Shown: piece by piece, positions 18,979-26,795 of the stretch | How the letters are laid out: each line of letters starts with the position of its first letter | Position numbering within the stretch: position 1 is the first letter of the stretch | Assembly (NCBI GenBank): GCA_943787745.1 | Contig: CALSNJ010000001.1 | Span: 124,001 to 188,000, forward strand | From: an uncultured Alphaproteobacteria bacterium | GTDB taxonomy: Bacteria; Pseudomonadota; Alphaproteobacteria; UBA6615 | Direction of reading: 5' to 3' | DNA: 64,000 nt | Program-made: the position numbers and the translations under genes | The notes under the pieces: model-generated | Seen by the model: the letters and a program-made list of their open reading frames with translations, nothing else | The model's database searches: none | Told to the model about the DNA's origin: nothing

Positions 18979-19005
18979 ACGCCCGGCTTTTGCCGGGCGT
19001 TTTTT
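18979..19005 (+). terminator. intrinsic terminator
   Basis: A perfect 9-bp stem ACGCCCGGC-TTTT-GCCGGGCGT is followed by TTTTT. It is placed to end the transcript carrying the 26-codon ORF. Confidence 0.9.
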
Positions 19006-19127
19006 GTTCAGCACCATTGAAGTGAACAGCATGAAAATTTTGTCGTGAAAGACGTGATGTGGCTTCGTCCTCTGTAGTGGGCCGGCGCGGAAGATATCAA
19101 CTGAAAATGAGAATAGGATTGCTCCGA

Positions 19128-19155
19128 CGTGTCACACGGACTCACAACGTGTGAC
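19128..19155 (+). promoter_or_regulatory. overlapping inverted repeats upstream of mgtE
   Basis: CGTGT-C-ACACG (19128-19138) can fold on itself. Alternatively, GTCACACG (19131-19138) pairs perfectly with CGTGTGAC (19148-19155). The two pairings exclude each other. The site lies about 60 nt before the mgtE start. It is either a dyad operator or a simple RNA switch; it does not match any Mg2+ riboswitch I recognise. Confidence 0.4.
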
Positions 19156-19213
19156 GGATCAGGCATGACGGGTCGCCGCATCACGACACCCGATCACTTA
19201 AGGAGGAGCGGCC

Positions 19214-20203
19214 TTGACGGTATCGCCAGAATTGTCGGACGAGATCTTTCCCAGAGAAACCGCCGGCACCTATATGGTCACGCGCATACCGCGGGCCTCT
19301 ACGAGCACGCCGATCGATTCGGTGATTCGGTCTCTTCATGGCAACAGGTTCGAATGCGCGGACACCATATTCGTCACGGATGACGAGGGATGTCTGGAAG
19401 GGATCGTCCGGATCAACGAACTCTTTGCCAATGTGAGGGGCGCGATAGGCGACATCATGGAGCCCGAGCATGAGGCTGTTCAGGCGGGTGACGATCAGGA
19501 ACAGATCGCCGTTCTGGCCATGCGTCTGAACATGATTGCCCTTCCCGTTGTGGACAAGGATCAACGACTGATCGGCGCAGTTCCGCCCGAAGCTCTGTTC
19601 AAGATACTTCGGGCCGAGCACATGGAAGATTTGCAACGGTTCGCCGGAATCGTGACCCATGAAGAGGGGCCGCATGTTGCCCTGGATGCATCCTTGTTCA
19701 ACCGATTCCGCCGTCGCCTGCCTTGGCTGGTCTTCGGCTTGGTTGCGTCCTCGATCATTACCGCGCTGATGACGGGGTTCGAGCAAACATTGTCTGAAAA
19801 TGTGGCCGTAGCGTTTTTTGTTCCAGCGCTTGTCTATATCGCCGGGGCCATCGGTAGTCAGGCTGTATCGGTCGCGGTGCGCGGACTTTCCACCGATAAC
19901 ATCTCGCTTGGAAGGCTGCTTCAGGACGAACTGGTTATCGGTCTGGCCATCGGTCTGACACTCGGTACGATCACCTTTGTCTCGGTGTTCATTTTCTTTG
20001 ATAACGTCGCCTTGTCTTTGGCTGTGGGGCTGGCCGTTCTGGGCGGCGGTGCCATTTCGGCCGTGGTGGGGTTTGTTCTGCCATGGTCGTTTCAACGTCT
20101 TGGGTCGGACCCCGCGCTTGGGAGTGGCCCGGTCTGCACGATTATCCAGGACGTGGCGAGTTTGTCTTTGTACTTCGTCCTGGTGATCACCCTGGTGATC
20201 TGA
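19214..20203 (+). CDS. mgtE: MgtE-family magnesium transporter lacking the N domain
   Basis: This 329-residue protein starts at TTG 19214, backed by TAAGGAGG a few nt upstream. Two CBS repeats occupy about residues 18-135. Five membrane helices follow from residue 170, with the conserved GAIGSQAVSVAVRGL (211-225) and a last helix containing IIQDVASL, whose Asp is the usual Mg2+ site. Standard MgtE is about 450 residues; the N-terminal Mg2+-sensing domain is absent here, so gating may depend on the CBS pair alone. It imports Mg2+ or a related divalent cation. Confidence 0.9.
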   Translation: MTVSPELSDEIFPRETAGTYMVTRIPRASTSTPIDSVIRSLHGNRFECADTIFVTDDEGCLEGIVRINELFANVRGAIGDIMEPEHEAVQAGDDQEQIAVLAMRLNMIALPVVDKDQRLIGAVPPEALFKILRAEHMEDLQRFAGIVTHEEGPHVALDASLFNRFRRRLPWLVFGLVASSIITALMTGFEQTLSENVAVAFFVPALVYIAGAIGSQAVSVAVRGLSTDNISLGRLLQDELVIGLAIGLTLGTITFVSVFIFFDNVALSLAVGLAVLGGGAISAVVGFVLPWSFQRLGSDPALGSGPVCTIIQDVASLSLYFVLVITLVI

Positions 20204-20426
20204 GGCGCTGAAGGGGTGTTTGGCCGTCGACCCATAAAAGCGCGGAGGGGGCCAAGACGGCTCACTGGCGAAGTCTCGAATTGATCGAGATCAAGGCAAA
20301 AACTTGCGGTTTCTCTAGTCTTTTAACGGTCAAAATTTTCACATTCCCAACAGCGAATTTGGGAAAACGCCTGAGTTTGGCTGCGGGTATGTCGGGGCCC
20401 TTGGAACAATAGAAGGAACTCTGGGA

Positions 20427-20723
20427 ATGCCAGATTTGACCAAAATTGATGGGGTTGGCCCCACATTGGCAACCGCATTGGTGAAGGGAAATTTCCTGAC
20501 CATCGCCCAGATTGCTGCGGCGGACCCGACCGAACTGGCGACCGTTCCGGGGATCAGCCGGCAGGGCGCTGCGCGGATCGTTGCTGCTGCGAGTTCACTG
20601 GGGCCAAAACCGCGCGCCCGACAAGGCGGCCAGAAACGGTCACGGGGTGCTGTTGCCCCTCCCAAAGGCAGCGCCTGTCAGCCGTTCCAAAGCGAAAATA
20701 GTCGAAGAAAAAATCGCTATTGA
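20427..20723 (+). CDS. helix-hairpin-helix protein, apparently frameshifted
   Basis: This 98-codon frame contains two HhH motifs: LTKIDGVGPTLATAL (residues 4-18) and LATVPGISRQGAARIVAAA (37-55). HhH proteins bind DNA or RNA backbones non-specifically. After about residue 71 the sequence stops looking like the family. A +1 shift enters a Lys-rich frame (20659-20832) that would give a natural basic tail. Either a one-base change in the G4 run (20643-20646) or C4 run (20656-20659) broke the gene, or the ribosome shifts. GGAACTCTGGGA precedes the start. Confidence 0.7.
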   Translation: MPDLTKIDGVGPTLATALVKGNFLTIAQIAAADPTELATVPGISRQGAARIVAAASSLGPKPRARQGGQKRSRGAVAPPKGSACQPFQSENSRRKNRY

Positions 20724-20832
20724 GGCGAAAAATATGAAGCAGAAAGAAAAAATAAAGAAGCTGAAAAAGAAAATCAGGAAGCTGAAAAGGCAAAAGAAGA
20801 AAATTCTGGCGAGAGATAAAAAGCGGTCCTGA
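20659..20832 (+). pseudogene. out-of-frame lysine-rich tail of the HhH gene
   Basis: This frame runs on as KAKIVEEKIAIEAKNMKQKE and then a Lys/Leu/Arg heptad-like stretch to the stop at 20832. It is AT-rich and far more lysine-rich than its surroundings, as in basic nucleic-acid-binding tails. It has no start codon or ribosome binding site of its own, so it is best explained as the displaced C-terminus of the gene at 20427. Confidence 0.5.
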
Positions 20833-20915
20833 AGGGAGCGTACAAAGAATTTTGATGCGTAGAAGGCGGCGCGCGCACCGGCAACCGTTCGCACAGTTCA
20901 TAGGGATGATAGGTC

Positions 20916-21917
20916 ATGAAAATGAATGGAGTTTCGGAGAAGGTTTCTCAGGCGGAAAAACCAGGGTCTGGAAACGGTAAGGCCGCAAAAGCCACCGCAG
21001 TTAAGCCGACCGCAGCCGTGCCTCGGGCGAAGGCGCTGGACGGGGCGCCCAAAAGCAGCGCTTTGCTTTTGCATGAAAAGCAGGAGAAAAGAGGACGTGC
21101 CGCTCCGTTGCCCGACAACTATCCCTACGAGAAGCGTATGCGGCGCGCCGAATACGAGGTGCGGAAACAGGAACTGCAGATTGAGCTTTTGAAAGTGCAG
21201 AACTGGGTCAAGGACACAGGTCAGCGTATTCTTTGTGTCTTCGAAGGACGTGACGCGGCTGGCAAAGGTGGGACGATCAAGCGGTTTACCGAGCACCTGA
21301 ACCCGCGCGGGTCGCGCGTTGTTGCCTTGGAAAAGCCCACCGAAGAAGAGCGTGGTCAGTGGTACTTTCAGCGCTACACCCGGCAGTTGCCGACCAAGGG
21401 TGAAATGGTTTTCTTCGACCGCTCCTGGTACAACCGGGCGGGCGTCGAAAAGGTCATGGGATTTTGTACGCCTGCTGAATATATGGAGTTCATGCGTCAG
21501 GTCCCGGAGTTTGAGCGGATGCTGGTGCGAAGTGGAATCCTGCTCTTCAAATTCTGGTTCTCGGTCAGCAGGGAAGAACAATTGCGACGATTCCGCTCGC
21601 GTGGCAGCGACCCTCTCAAAAGCTGGAAACTGAGCCCGGTCGATCTTGAATCTCTTGACCTCTGGGACGATTACTCCGAAGCCAAGGAGGCCATGTTCTT
21701 CAACACGCACACGGCGGACGCGGCGTGGACGGTGATCCGCTCCGATGACAAGAAGCGCGCCCGGTTAAACTGTATGCGGCATTTTCTGTCGAGTATTGAC
21801 TACCCGGGAGCAGATCGCAGCGTTGCTCTGGAGCCCGACCCCCTGATCGTTGGCCCGGCTGACACCTTGTACGAAACGCTGGATGACTACGATCCGAGTA
21901 TGCAGATCAGAGTGTAG
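20916..21917 (+). CDS. ppk2: polyphosphate kinase 2 family protein
   Basis: This 333-residue protein phosphorylates nucleoside di- or monophosphates with polyphosphate, or the reverse. Walker A is GRDAAGKGGT (111-120) and the Walker B/lid region is FFDRSWYNRAGVEKVMGF (167-184). RGSDPLKSWKLSPVD is the conserved later block. The first 60 residues are a Lys/Ala/Pro-rich extension that may be disordered. Subclass cannot be settled by eye, but the GDP/ADP-using class I type is most likely. The phasin gene downstream makes a storage-granule context plausible. Confidence 0.93.
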   Translation: MKMNGVSEKVSQAEKPGSGNGKAAKATAVKPTAAVPRAKALDGAPKSSALLLHEKQEKRGRAAPLPDNYPYEKRMRRAEYEVRKQELQIELLKVQNWVKDTGQRILCVFEGRDAAGKGGTIKRFTEHLNPRGSRVVALEKPTEEERGQWYFQRYTRQLPTKGEMVFFDRSWYNRAGVEKVMGFCTPAEYMEFMRQVPEFERMLVRSGILLFKFWFSVSREEQLRRFRSRGSDPLKSWKLSPVDLESLDLWDDYSEAKEAMFFNTHTADAAWTVIRSDDKKRARLNCMRHFLSSIDYPGADRSVALEPDPLIVGPADTLYETLDDYDPSMQIRV

Positions 21918-21923
21918 GCTTTT

Positions 21924-21948
21924 CTGGCGGCGCCGCTTTTTTGTTTTC
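21924..21948 (+). terminator. weak intrinsic terminator after ppk2
   Basis: GC-rich self-complementary GGCGGCGCCGC is followed directly by TTTTTTGTTTT. The hairpin is tight, with little room for a loop, so the call rests largely on the T-run. Confidence 0.4.
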
Positions 21949-22016
21949 GGTAAACGGAATGACGGGGCCGTGCTAGGCTTTATGTATGACTTATCCCTCT
22001 ATCTGGAGAGCCGATC

Positions 22017-22448
22017 ATGGCCAACGAAGACCCCTTCAAGCAGTTCAGTGAATTCCAGAAAAATCTGTCGCAACTCAAGATTCCCGGTGTCGACCCGGAT
22101 CAATGGGTGAAGGTCTATGAGCAGAATATCGCGGCCGTGACCCAGGCCAATCAGACATTCATGACGGGTATGCAGGCGTTTGCCGAAAAGCAGGCCGCCA
22201 TGCTTCAGGAGGGCTTCAAGACCTCTGAGGCCGCCATCAAGGAAGCTGCCGAAGCGGGAGAGCCGACGGACAAGGTTACAAGTCAGGTTGAGCGCGCCAA
22301 GGCCGCTTATGAAAAAGCACTTGCCGACATGAATGAGATCTCCGAGATCGTGACGAAGACAAACTCTGAGGCGCTTGAGGTCATCAACCAGCGCGTCAAT
22401 GCATCCTTCTCGGAAGTTCAGAAAATCCTTTCGGAGAACAAGAGCTAG
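22017..22448 (+). CDS. phasin family protein
   Basis: This 143-residue helical protein begins MANEDPFKQFSEFQKNLSQL and continues with phasin-type amphipathic coiled-coil sequence (EQNIAAVTQANQTFMTGMQA). It ends with a helical segment rich in Ala/Glu/Lys. Phasins coat polyhydroxyalkanoate granules, and related proteins serve as general granule or stress chaperones. A GGAG lies ten nt upstream of the ATG. No PHA synthase is in the window, so granule association is inferred from family only. Confidence 0.85.
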   Translation: MANEDPFKQFSEFQKNLSQLKIPGVDPDQWVKVYEQNIAAVTQANQTFMTGMQAFAEKQAAMLQEGFKTSEAAIKEAAEAGEPTDKVTSQVERAKAAYEKALADMNEISEIVTKTNSEALEVINQRVNASFSEVQKILSENKS

Positions 22449-22457
22449 AATCCGTTC

Positions 22458-23081
22458 TTACGGAACCAGCCAGCTGCCCGTCCATGTTTCTCCGTCGCGA
22501 ATAAAACGTGCGCGGCGGTGTCCGCGTGCATCGAGGAACAGCCATTCGAGCGCCTCGATCTGTAGGGTTACGACCATGAAGTTTGCGGCCCCACCATCGG
22601 TCTCGTCGGGGTCGCGGATCGCCTGCAACGGGTCATCGATGGGTGTGCCGGGCGCTTCAGTGACCTGATACACTATCCGGCTCATGGGCTTGGTATCTGC
22701 CCAGGCGTTTGCCACCACCGCATCGCCGATGTGGAGTTCGGCACGGCAGTCGATCTGCAGCTGTACCTTCTTTTCGGGGTCGTAGATGTGCAGCGCCGCG
22801 CCAGCGTGCGCGCGCAGTTCGGATATCTTGGTCGAACGTTGGTCCGTGTGAAGCCGGAGTGCGCAAGGGTGTTGTTCAAAACCCTGCAACACGAATGTAC
22901 GTATGCGCGGCGCGCCATCCAGGCCGATCGTGGTCAGGGTCGGTGTGTGGGCTGCCGCATGTCTGTTTTTCGCGCCGTCCTTAAGCAAGGCCCATGCTGA
23001 TTCGAGCACTGCGTCCAAATTGGAATAGTGGGCTGGCGTTGCGCGTTCGGTTTCCGGTTCTGGGGGCTTTGCGATTGTCAT
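22458..23081 (-). CDS. pyridoxamine 5'-phosphate oxidase-like flavin protein
   Basis: This protein is 207 residues from ATG 23081 (MTIAKPPEPETERATPAHYS). The split-barrel FMN-binding pattern shows in TLTTIGLDGAPRIRTFVLQGF, LRLHTDQRSTKISELRAHAG and the C-terminal EWLFLDARGHRRARF. This resembles Alr4036/PNPOx-like proteins rather than true PdxH. The longer upstream frame overlaps the divergent membrane-protein gene and is rejected. It converges with the phasin gene 9 nt away. Confidence 0.8.
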   Translation of the reverse strand: MTIAKPPEPETERATPAHYSNLDAVLESAWALLKDGAKNRHAAAHTPTLTTIGLDGAPRIRTFVLQGFEQHPCALRLHTDQRSTKISELRAHAGAALHIYDPEKKVQLQIDCRAELHIGDAVVANAWADTKPMSRIVYQVTEAPGTPIDDPLQAIRDPDETDGGAANFMVVTLQIEALEWLFLDARGHRRARFIRDGETWTGSWLVP

Positions 23082-23132
23082 TGTGTCATCTCGGCGCGCG
23101 CATATATCGGTGAAGTCGGCTATTCTTTGCCA

Positions 23133-23378
23133 ATGTTGGACACTCTGCAATTTTTCTCTATCGCGCTTGAGGCCGTCATCGCCGTGATTTTTCTCATGAT
23201 CGCAATTCGCGGGCGCGCTTTCATGTTTGGTCTGGCGCTGACCTTTGCGATCTATGTGGGCTACGACTTGGCCCGTCAGTTCGCATGGGATGTGTCTCCG
23301 CCGTTCTTGATTGTCGGCTTTTTTGTGGCGACAGTGTCTGCGCTGTATTCTGCAGTGAAACTTTACCGAAGGCTTTGA
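23133..23378 (+). CDS. small membrane protein, unknown function
   Basis: This 81-residue protein has three hydrophobic stretches (ALEAVIAVIFLMIAIRG, FMFGLALTFAIYVGYDLA and FLIVGFFVATVSALYSAVKL). No family is recognised. The stop lies 28 nt before the nitrile hydratase-like genes on the same strand, so it could be co-transcribed and act with them, for example in uptake, but there is no direct evidence. Confidence 0.6.
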   Translation: MLDTLQFFSIALEAVIAVIFLMIAIRGRAFMFGLALTFAIYVGYDLARQFAWDVSPPFLIVGFFVATVSALYSAVKLYRRL

Positions 23379-23406
23379 CGGCTCGAACGCCTGTGACGGA
23401 GGAACC

Positions 23407-23724
23407 ATGGTGGATAAACTCACAACTGATATTGGCGGAGATTCCGCCGGTCCGGTCCCACAGGAGGACCGTGACCAGCTCTTTTGGGAGAAGCAAATGA
23501 TCGCGGCCTTCAACCTGCTTCAGGTGAAGGGCGTTGTCGTCACCGATGAATTCCGACGTACGGTCGAGGAAATGCCAGCAGATTATTATGCCAATTCGAC
23601 ATTCTATGGCCGCCGTCTGGACGGCATGGTGCGCTTGCTGATCGAGAAAGGCGTCATTGACGCTGATACAATCGAGGCGCGCACGCGGGAAATTCTTGAA
23701 TCCGGGACCCGTGACCATGTCTGA
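23407..23724 (+). CDS. nitrile hydratase beta N-terminal-like subunit (SCNase beta-like)
   Basis: This 105-residue protein has GGAGG before the ATG. It matches the N-terminal helical domain of nitrile hydratase beta: FWEKQMIAAFNLLQVKGVV, then EFRRTVEEMPADYYANSTFY, then a GVI(D)ADTIEARTREIL helix. In two-subunit nitrile hydratases this is fused to the SH3-like barrel. Here it is a separate gene, as in the three-subunit thiocyanate hydrolase and toyocamycin nitrile hydratase. Its end overlaps the next gene by 8 nt. Confidence 0.82.
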   Translation: MVDKLTTDIGGDSAGPVPQEDRDQLFWEKQMIAAFNLLQVKGVVVTDEFRRTVEEMPADYYANSTFYGRRLDGMVRLLIEKGVIDADTIEARTREILESGTRDHV

Positions 23725-24022
23725 GGCGGAACCAAGCTATGCGGTCGGGGACCGGGTGCGAATCCTGGATATTGGCAAGCCCGGGCATGTCCGCACGCCG
23801 ACCTATATCCGTCACAAGGTCGGCACCATTGAGCGGTTTTGCGGGATGTTCGAAAATCCCGAGGACAAGGCCTATGGGCGTTGGGGGTTACCGCCGATCC
23901 CGCTGTATCGCGTGCAGTTGAAGCAGGACGATATCTGGCCGGACTATGATGGTGCGCCGGGCGATGTCCTCGAGATTGAAATTTATGACCATTGGCTGGC
24001 ACCTGCCGGGGAGACAACCTGA
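23717..24022 (+). CDS. nitrile hydratase beta C-terminal-like (SH3-like) subunit
   Basis: This 101-residue protein starts at ATG 23717, inside the end of the preceding gene; GTG 23711 is an alternative. The SH3-like barrel that closes the nitrile hydratase beta subunit is clear: YAVGDRVRILDIGKPGHVRT, then the conserved GTIERFCG and YRVQLKQDDIW, and a C-terminal DVLEIEIYDHWL. It corresponds to the alpha subunit of thiocyanate hydrolase. Its stop shares a base with the next start (TGATG), so the three subunits are translationally coupled. Confidence 0.85.
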   Translation: MSEAEPSYAVGDRVRILDIGKPGHVRTPTYIRHKVGTIERFCGMFENPEDKAYGRWGLPPIPLYRVQLKQDDIWPDYDGAPGDVLEIEIYDHWLAPAGETT

Positions 24023-24654
24023 TGAGCGACCATGACCACGATCATGATGATCACGCGCCGACTCGCGAAGACGATGACCTTGAGCTGACCGAGGGAGAGG
24101 CGCGTTTCCTGGCTCTCAAGAGCCTGCTGATTGAAGGCGGTGTCATGACCGCAGATGAAATCCGGGCGCGGATGGAATTCAACGAGCGCGGCAGCCCGCA
24201 TCAGGCGGCTCGCATGATCGCCCGGGCCTGGGTCGATCCGGACTACAAGGCACGTATGCTGGCCGACACAAAATCGGCCGCTGCAGAATTGGGGATCGAG
24301 GCCACCGAAGCGGCGTTGGTCACAATTGAGAACACGCCCGAGCGGCACAACATGGTTGTCTGCACGCTATGCTCCTGCTACCCGCGCTCGCTGCTGGGAG
24401 AGCCGCCGGCGTTCTATGTCAGCAAGGCCTATCGGTCGCGGGCCGTGCGAGAGCCACGCAAGGTGTTGCGGGAGTTTGGCGTGGATATTCCAGACGCGGT
24501 TGATATCGCCGTTCACGACAGCAATGCCGACCTGCGCTACGTGATCATGCCCATGCGCCCGCAAGGGACCGAGGGCATGAGCGAAGAGGAGCTCGCCGCC
24601 CTGATCACACGTGACAGCGTGGTTGGTTGTGCGTTGCCTGTCGAGCCGGCCTGA
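24022..24654 (+). CDS. cobalt-type nitrile hydratase alpha / thiocyanate hydrolase gamma-like subunit
   Basis: This 210-residue catalytic subunit carries the metal claw VVCTLCSCYPRSLLG with C114, C117 and C119. Thr at the second position of C-T-L-C-S-C is the cobalt-type signature; iron-type enzymes have Ser. In the family the second and third cysteines are oxidised to sulfinic and sulfenic acid. The N-terminus MSDHDHDHDDH may hold or deliver metal. The C-terminus ALITRDSVVGCA matches the family. Substrate (nitrile, thiocyanate or other) cannot be decided. No separate activator gene is seen next to it. Confidence 0.88.
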   Translation: MSDHDHDHDDHAPTREDDDLELTEGEARFLALKSLLIEGGVMTADEIRARMEFNERGSPHQAARMIARAWVDPDYKARMLADTKSAAAELGIEATEAALVTIENTPERHNMVVCTLCSCYPRSLLGEPPAFYVSKAYRSRAVREPRKVLREFGVDIPDAVDIAVHDSNADLRYVIMPMRPQGTEGMSEEELAALITRDSVVGCALPVEPA

Positions 24655-24663
24655 TCTCGTTCT

Positions 24664-25359
24664 ATGGCAGCGATTGCTCTCTATGATCTCGTCGGGGCAG
24701 ACGACCGCCGTTTCTCCAGCCATTGTTGGCGAATTCGTCCGGCGCTGGCCCATAAGGGTCTCAATTTTGAAACGGTCCCGACACCCTTCACCGGCATTCC
24801 TGCCATAGGTGACGGGTCTTTTCCCACGCTTCCCGTCATCCGTGACGGCGAAACCTGGGTTTGCGATAGCGGGGTGATCGCCGCGTATCTGGAGGCGACT
24901 TATCCGGACCGGCCATCTCTTTTCGGTGGCTCTGCAGGGCAAGCCCTGACGCAGTTTGTCAGTCACTGGTGGCGCGGGCGCATGCATCTGTTCGTGATGC
25001 CCATGATCCTGCAGGACATTCACAGCCATCTTGTGCCCGAAGATCAGGACTGGTTTGCCGAAAGCCGCAAGAAGCGCTTCGGGAAATCCATCGCCGAACT
25101 CGCCGAGGGGCGTGAAGAACGCCGCGTCGAGTTTCGGACACGGCTCGAACCTCTGCGTCAGATGTTGGGGGGTCAGCCTTTTCTGGGTGGCGAGACCGCG
25201 CTTTATGCGGACTACCTGGTGATGGGCACGTTTATCTGGGCCCGCAAGATGAGCCCCTTTGCGTTGGTCGAAGCCGGCGACCCGGTGCATGACTGGATGA
25301 ACCGGTGTCTGGATCTTTATGACGGAATGGCCCGGTCGGGCCCCGGATTTGATTGGTAG
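24664..25359 (+). CDS. glutathione S-transferase family protein (beta-etherase-like)
   Basis: This 231-residue protein has an N-terminal thioredoxin fold (ALYDLVGADDRRFSSHCWRIRPALAHKG), a cis-Pro region FPTLPVIRDGETWVCDSGVI that binds glutathione, and an all-helical C-terminal domain. The SSHCWRIRPAL pattern is reminiscent of LigE/LigF-type beta-etherase GSTs. It starts 9 nt after the nitrile hydratase alpha stop on the same strand, so it is likely in the same operon. The electrophile it acts on is unknown. Confidence 0.8.
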   Translation: MAAIALYDLVGADDRRFSSHCWRIRPALAHKGLNFETVPTPFTGIPAIGDGSFPTLPVIRDGETWVCDSGVIAAYLEATYPDRPSLFGGSAGQALTQFVSHWWRGRMHLFVMPMILQDIHSHLVPEDQDWFAESRKKRFGKSIAELAEGREERRVEFRTRLEPLRQMLGGQPFLGGETALYADYLVMGTFIWARKMSPFALVEAGDPVHDWMNRCLDLYDGMARSGPGFDW

Positions 25360-25508
25360 GACAGGGCCGGTCGGAAGCTTTACGGGCTGGACTTTTCCCC
25401 AAATACAAATATTCTGCGGGATATAACGTATTTACACACAATAATATGTGAAATAGGTGTCGGTGTTTGCCATGCCGTTTCACCTGCACGACAATCAGGA
25501 GTCCTCAA
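25360..25508 (+). promoter_or_regulatory. AT-rich leader of metY
   Basis: This 149-nt gap is far more AT-rich than its surroundings around 25395-25455 and holds a CACA-ATAATA-TGTG dyad near 25436-25449. A promoter is likely here but no -35/-10 pair is convincing. I looked for a SAM-II type riboswitch, common before metY-like genes in alphaproteobacteria, and did not find its conserved core. Confidence 0.35.
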
Positions 25509-26795
25509 ATGCCAACCACGCACCCCGAGACGCTTGCGCTCCACGCTGGACACCGCGCCGACCCCACAACCGGGTCCGTGGCGGTGCCGATCCATCAGAC
25601 CACCAGTTATCAGTTCCGCGACACCGAACATGCGGGCAACCTTTTTGCGCTGGCGGAACTCGGCAATATCTACACCCGGATCATGAACCCCACGGTGGAT
25701 GTTCTCGAACAACGTCTCGCGGCGATCGAGGGCGGCGTTGCCGCACTGGGTCTGTCCTCGGGGCAGTCGGCCTCCATGTTCTCGATCTTGAATATCGCGC
25801 GGGCCGGTGACAACTTCGTCTGCTCAACCGATATTTATGGTGGTACCTGGAACCTGTTCAAGAACACCATGCGTGACATGGGCATCGAGGCACGTTTCGT
25901 GGACCCGGCCGATCCGGAGGGCTTTCGTGCGGCCACCGATGACAAGACGCGCGCTTACTATGCCGAGACGCTGCCGAACCCGAAGCTGCAGGTGTTCCCG
26001 ATCGCCGAAGTCGCGGCGATCGGTCGTGAACTGGGCGTTCCACTGATCATGGACAACACGGCAGCGCCGCTGCTGTGCCGTCCGTTCGATCATGGTGCCG
26101 CCATTGTCATGTACTCGACCACCAAATATATCGGCGGGCACGGCACTTCGATCGGCGGCATGCTGATCGATGGCGGCAACTTTGACTGGGAAGCTCACGC
26201 CGACCGGTTCCCGATGCTCAATGAACCAGACCCGAGCTATCACGGCGCGGTCTGGACCGAGGCGGTCAAACCCCTTGGGCCTATTGCCTATATCATCAAG
26301 GCACGTGTCACCCTGTTGCGTGACATCGGCGCCGCCATGTCACCCCAGAATGCCTTCCAGTTTATTCAGGGGCTGGAGACATTGCCGTTGCGCATGGAGC
26401 GACATTGCGAAAATGCGACCAAAGTTTCTGAGTTTCTCAATGGTCATGACAAAGTTGAACGGGTGATATATCCGGGCCTGATGGACGGCGAAGCGCGCAA
26501 GCGTGCTGATGCACATCTCAGTGGTGGCTACAGTGGCCTGGTGGGTATGGAAGTGAAGGGCGGCCTCGAAGCGGGCAAGAAGTTCATCGATTCCCTCGAG
26601 CTTCTCTACCATGTTGCCAATATTGGGGATGCACGTTCGCTGGCCATTCATCCGGCTTCGACCACCCATAGCCAGCTGGATGCAGAAGAGCTTCTTCAGG
26701 CCGGCGTCACCCCGGGCTATGTGCGCCTGTCCATTGGCATCGAGCACGCCGACGACATCATCGCGGATATCGATCAGGCCCTGTCCAAGGTCTAG
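25509..26795 (+). CDS. metY: O-acetylhomoserine sulfhydrylase (aminocarboxypropyltransferase)
   Basis: This 428-residue PLP enzyme forms homocysteine from O-acetylhomoserine and sulfide. The Cys/Met metabolism fold is shown by LHAGHRADPTTGSVAVPIHQ, YTRIMNPTVDVLEQRLAAIE, PLIMDNTAAPLL and the Schiff-base lysine K206 in MYSTTKYIGGHG. Length fits MetY. AGGAG precedes ATG 25509; an upstream in-frame start at 25467 is weaker. It lies between the nitrile hydratase/GST genes and the amidase, which may be coincidence or a sulfur link. Confidence 0.92.
   Translation: MPTTHPETLALHAGHRADPTTGSVAVPIHQTTSYQFRDTEHAGNLFALAELGNIYTRIMNPTVDVLEQRLAAIEGGVAALGLSSGQSASMFSILNIARAGDNFVCSTDIYGGTWNLFKNTMRDMGIEARFVDPADPEGFRAATDDKTRAYYAETLPNPKLQVFPIAEVAAIGRELGVPLIMDNTAAPLLCRPFDHGAAIVMYSTTKYIGGHGTSIGGMLIDGGNFDWEAHADRFPMLNEPDPSYHGAVWTEAVKPLGPIAYIIKARVTLLRDIGAAMSPQNAFQFIQGLETLPLRMERHCENATKVSEFLNGHDKVERVIYPGLMDGEARKRADAHLSGGYSGLVGMEVKGGLEAGKKFIDSLELLYHVANIGDARSLAIHPASTTHSQLDAEELLQAGVTPGYVRLSIGIEHADDIIADIDQALSKV

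Noticed and set aside
19006-19213. M-box or other known Mg2+ riboswitch before mgtE
   Set aside because: The length and conserved loops of the M-box are absent; only short dyads are present.
25360-25508. SAM riboswitch in front of metY
   Set aside because: Position and gene would suit SAM-II, but the conserved pseudoknot core could not be found; only an AT-rich leader is seen.
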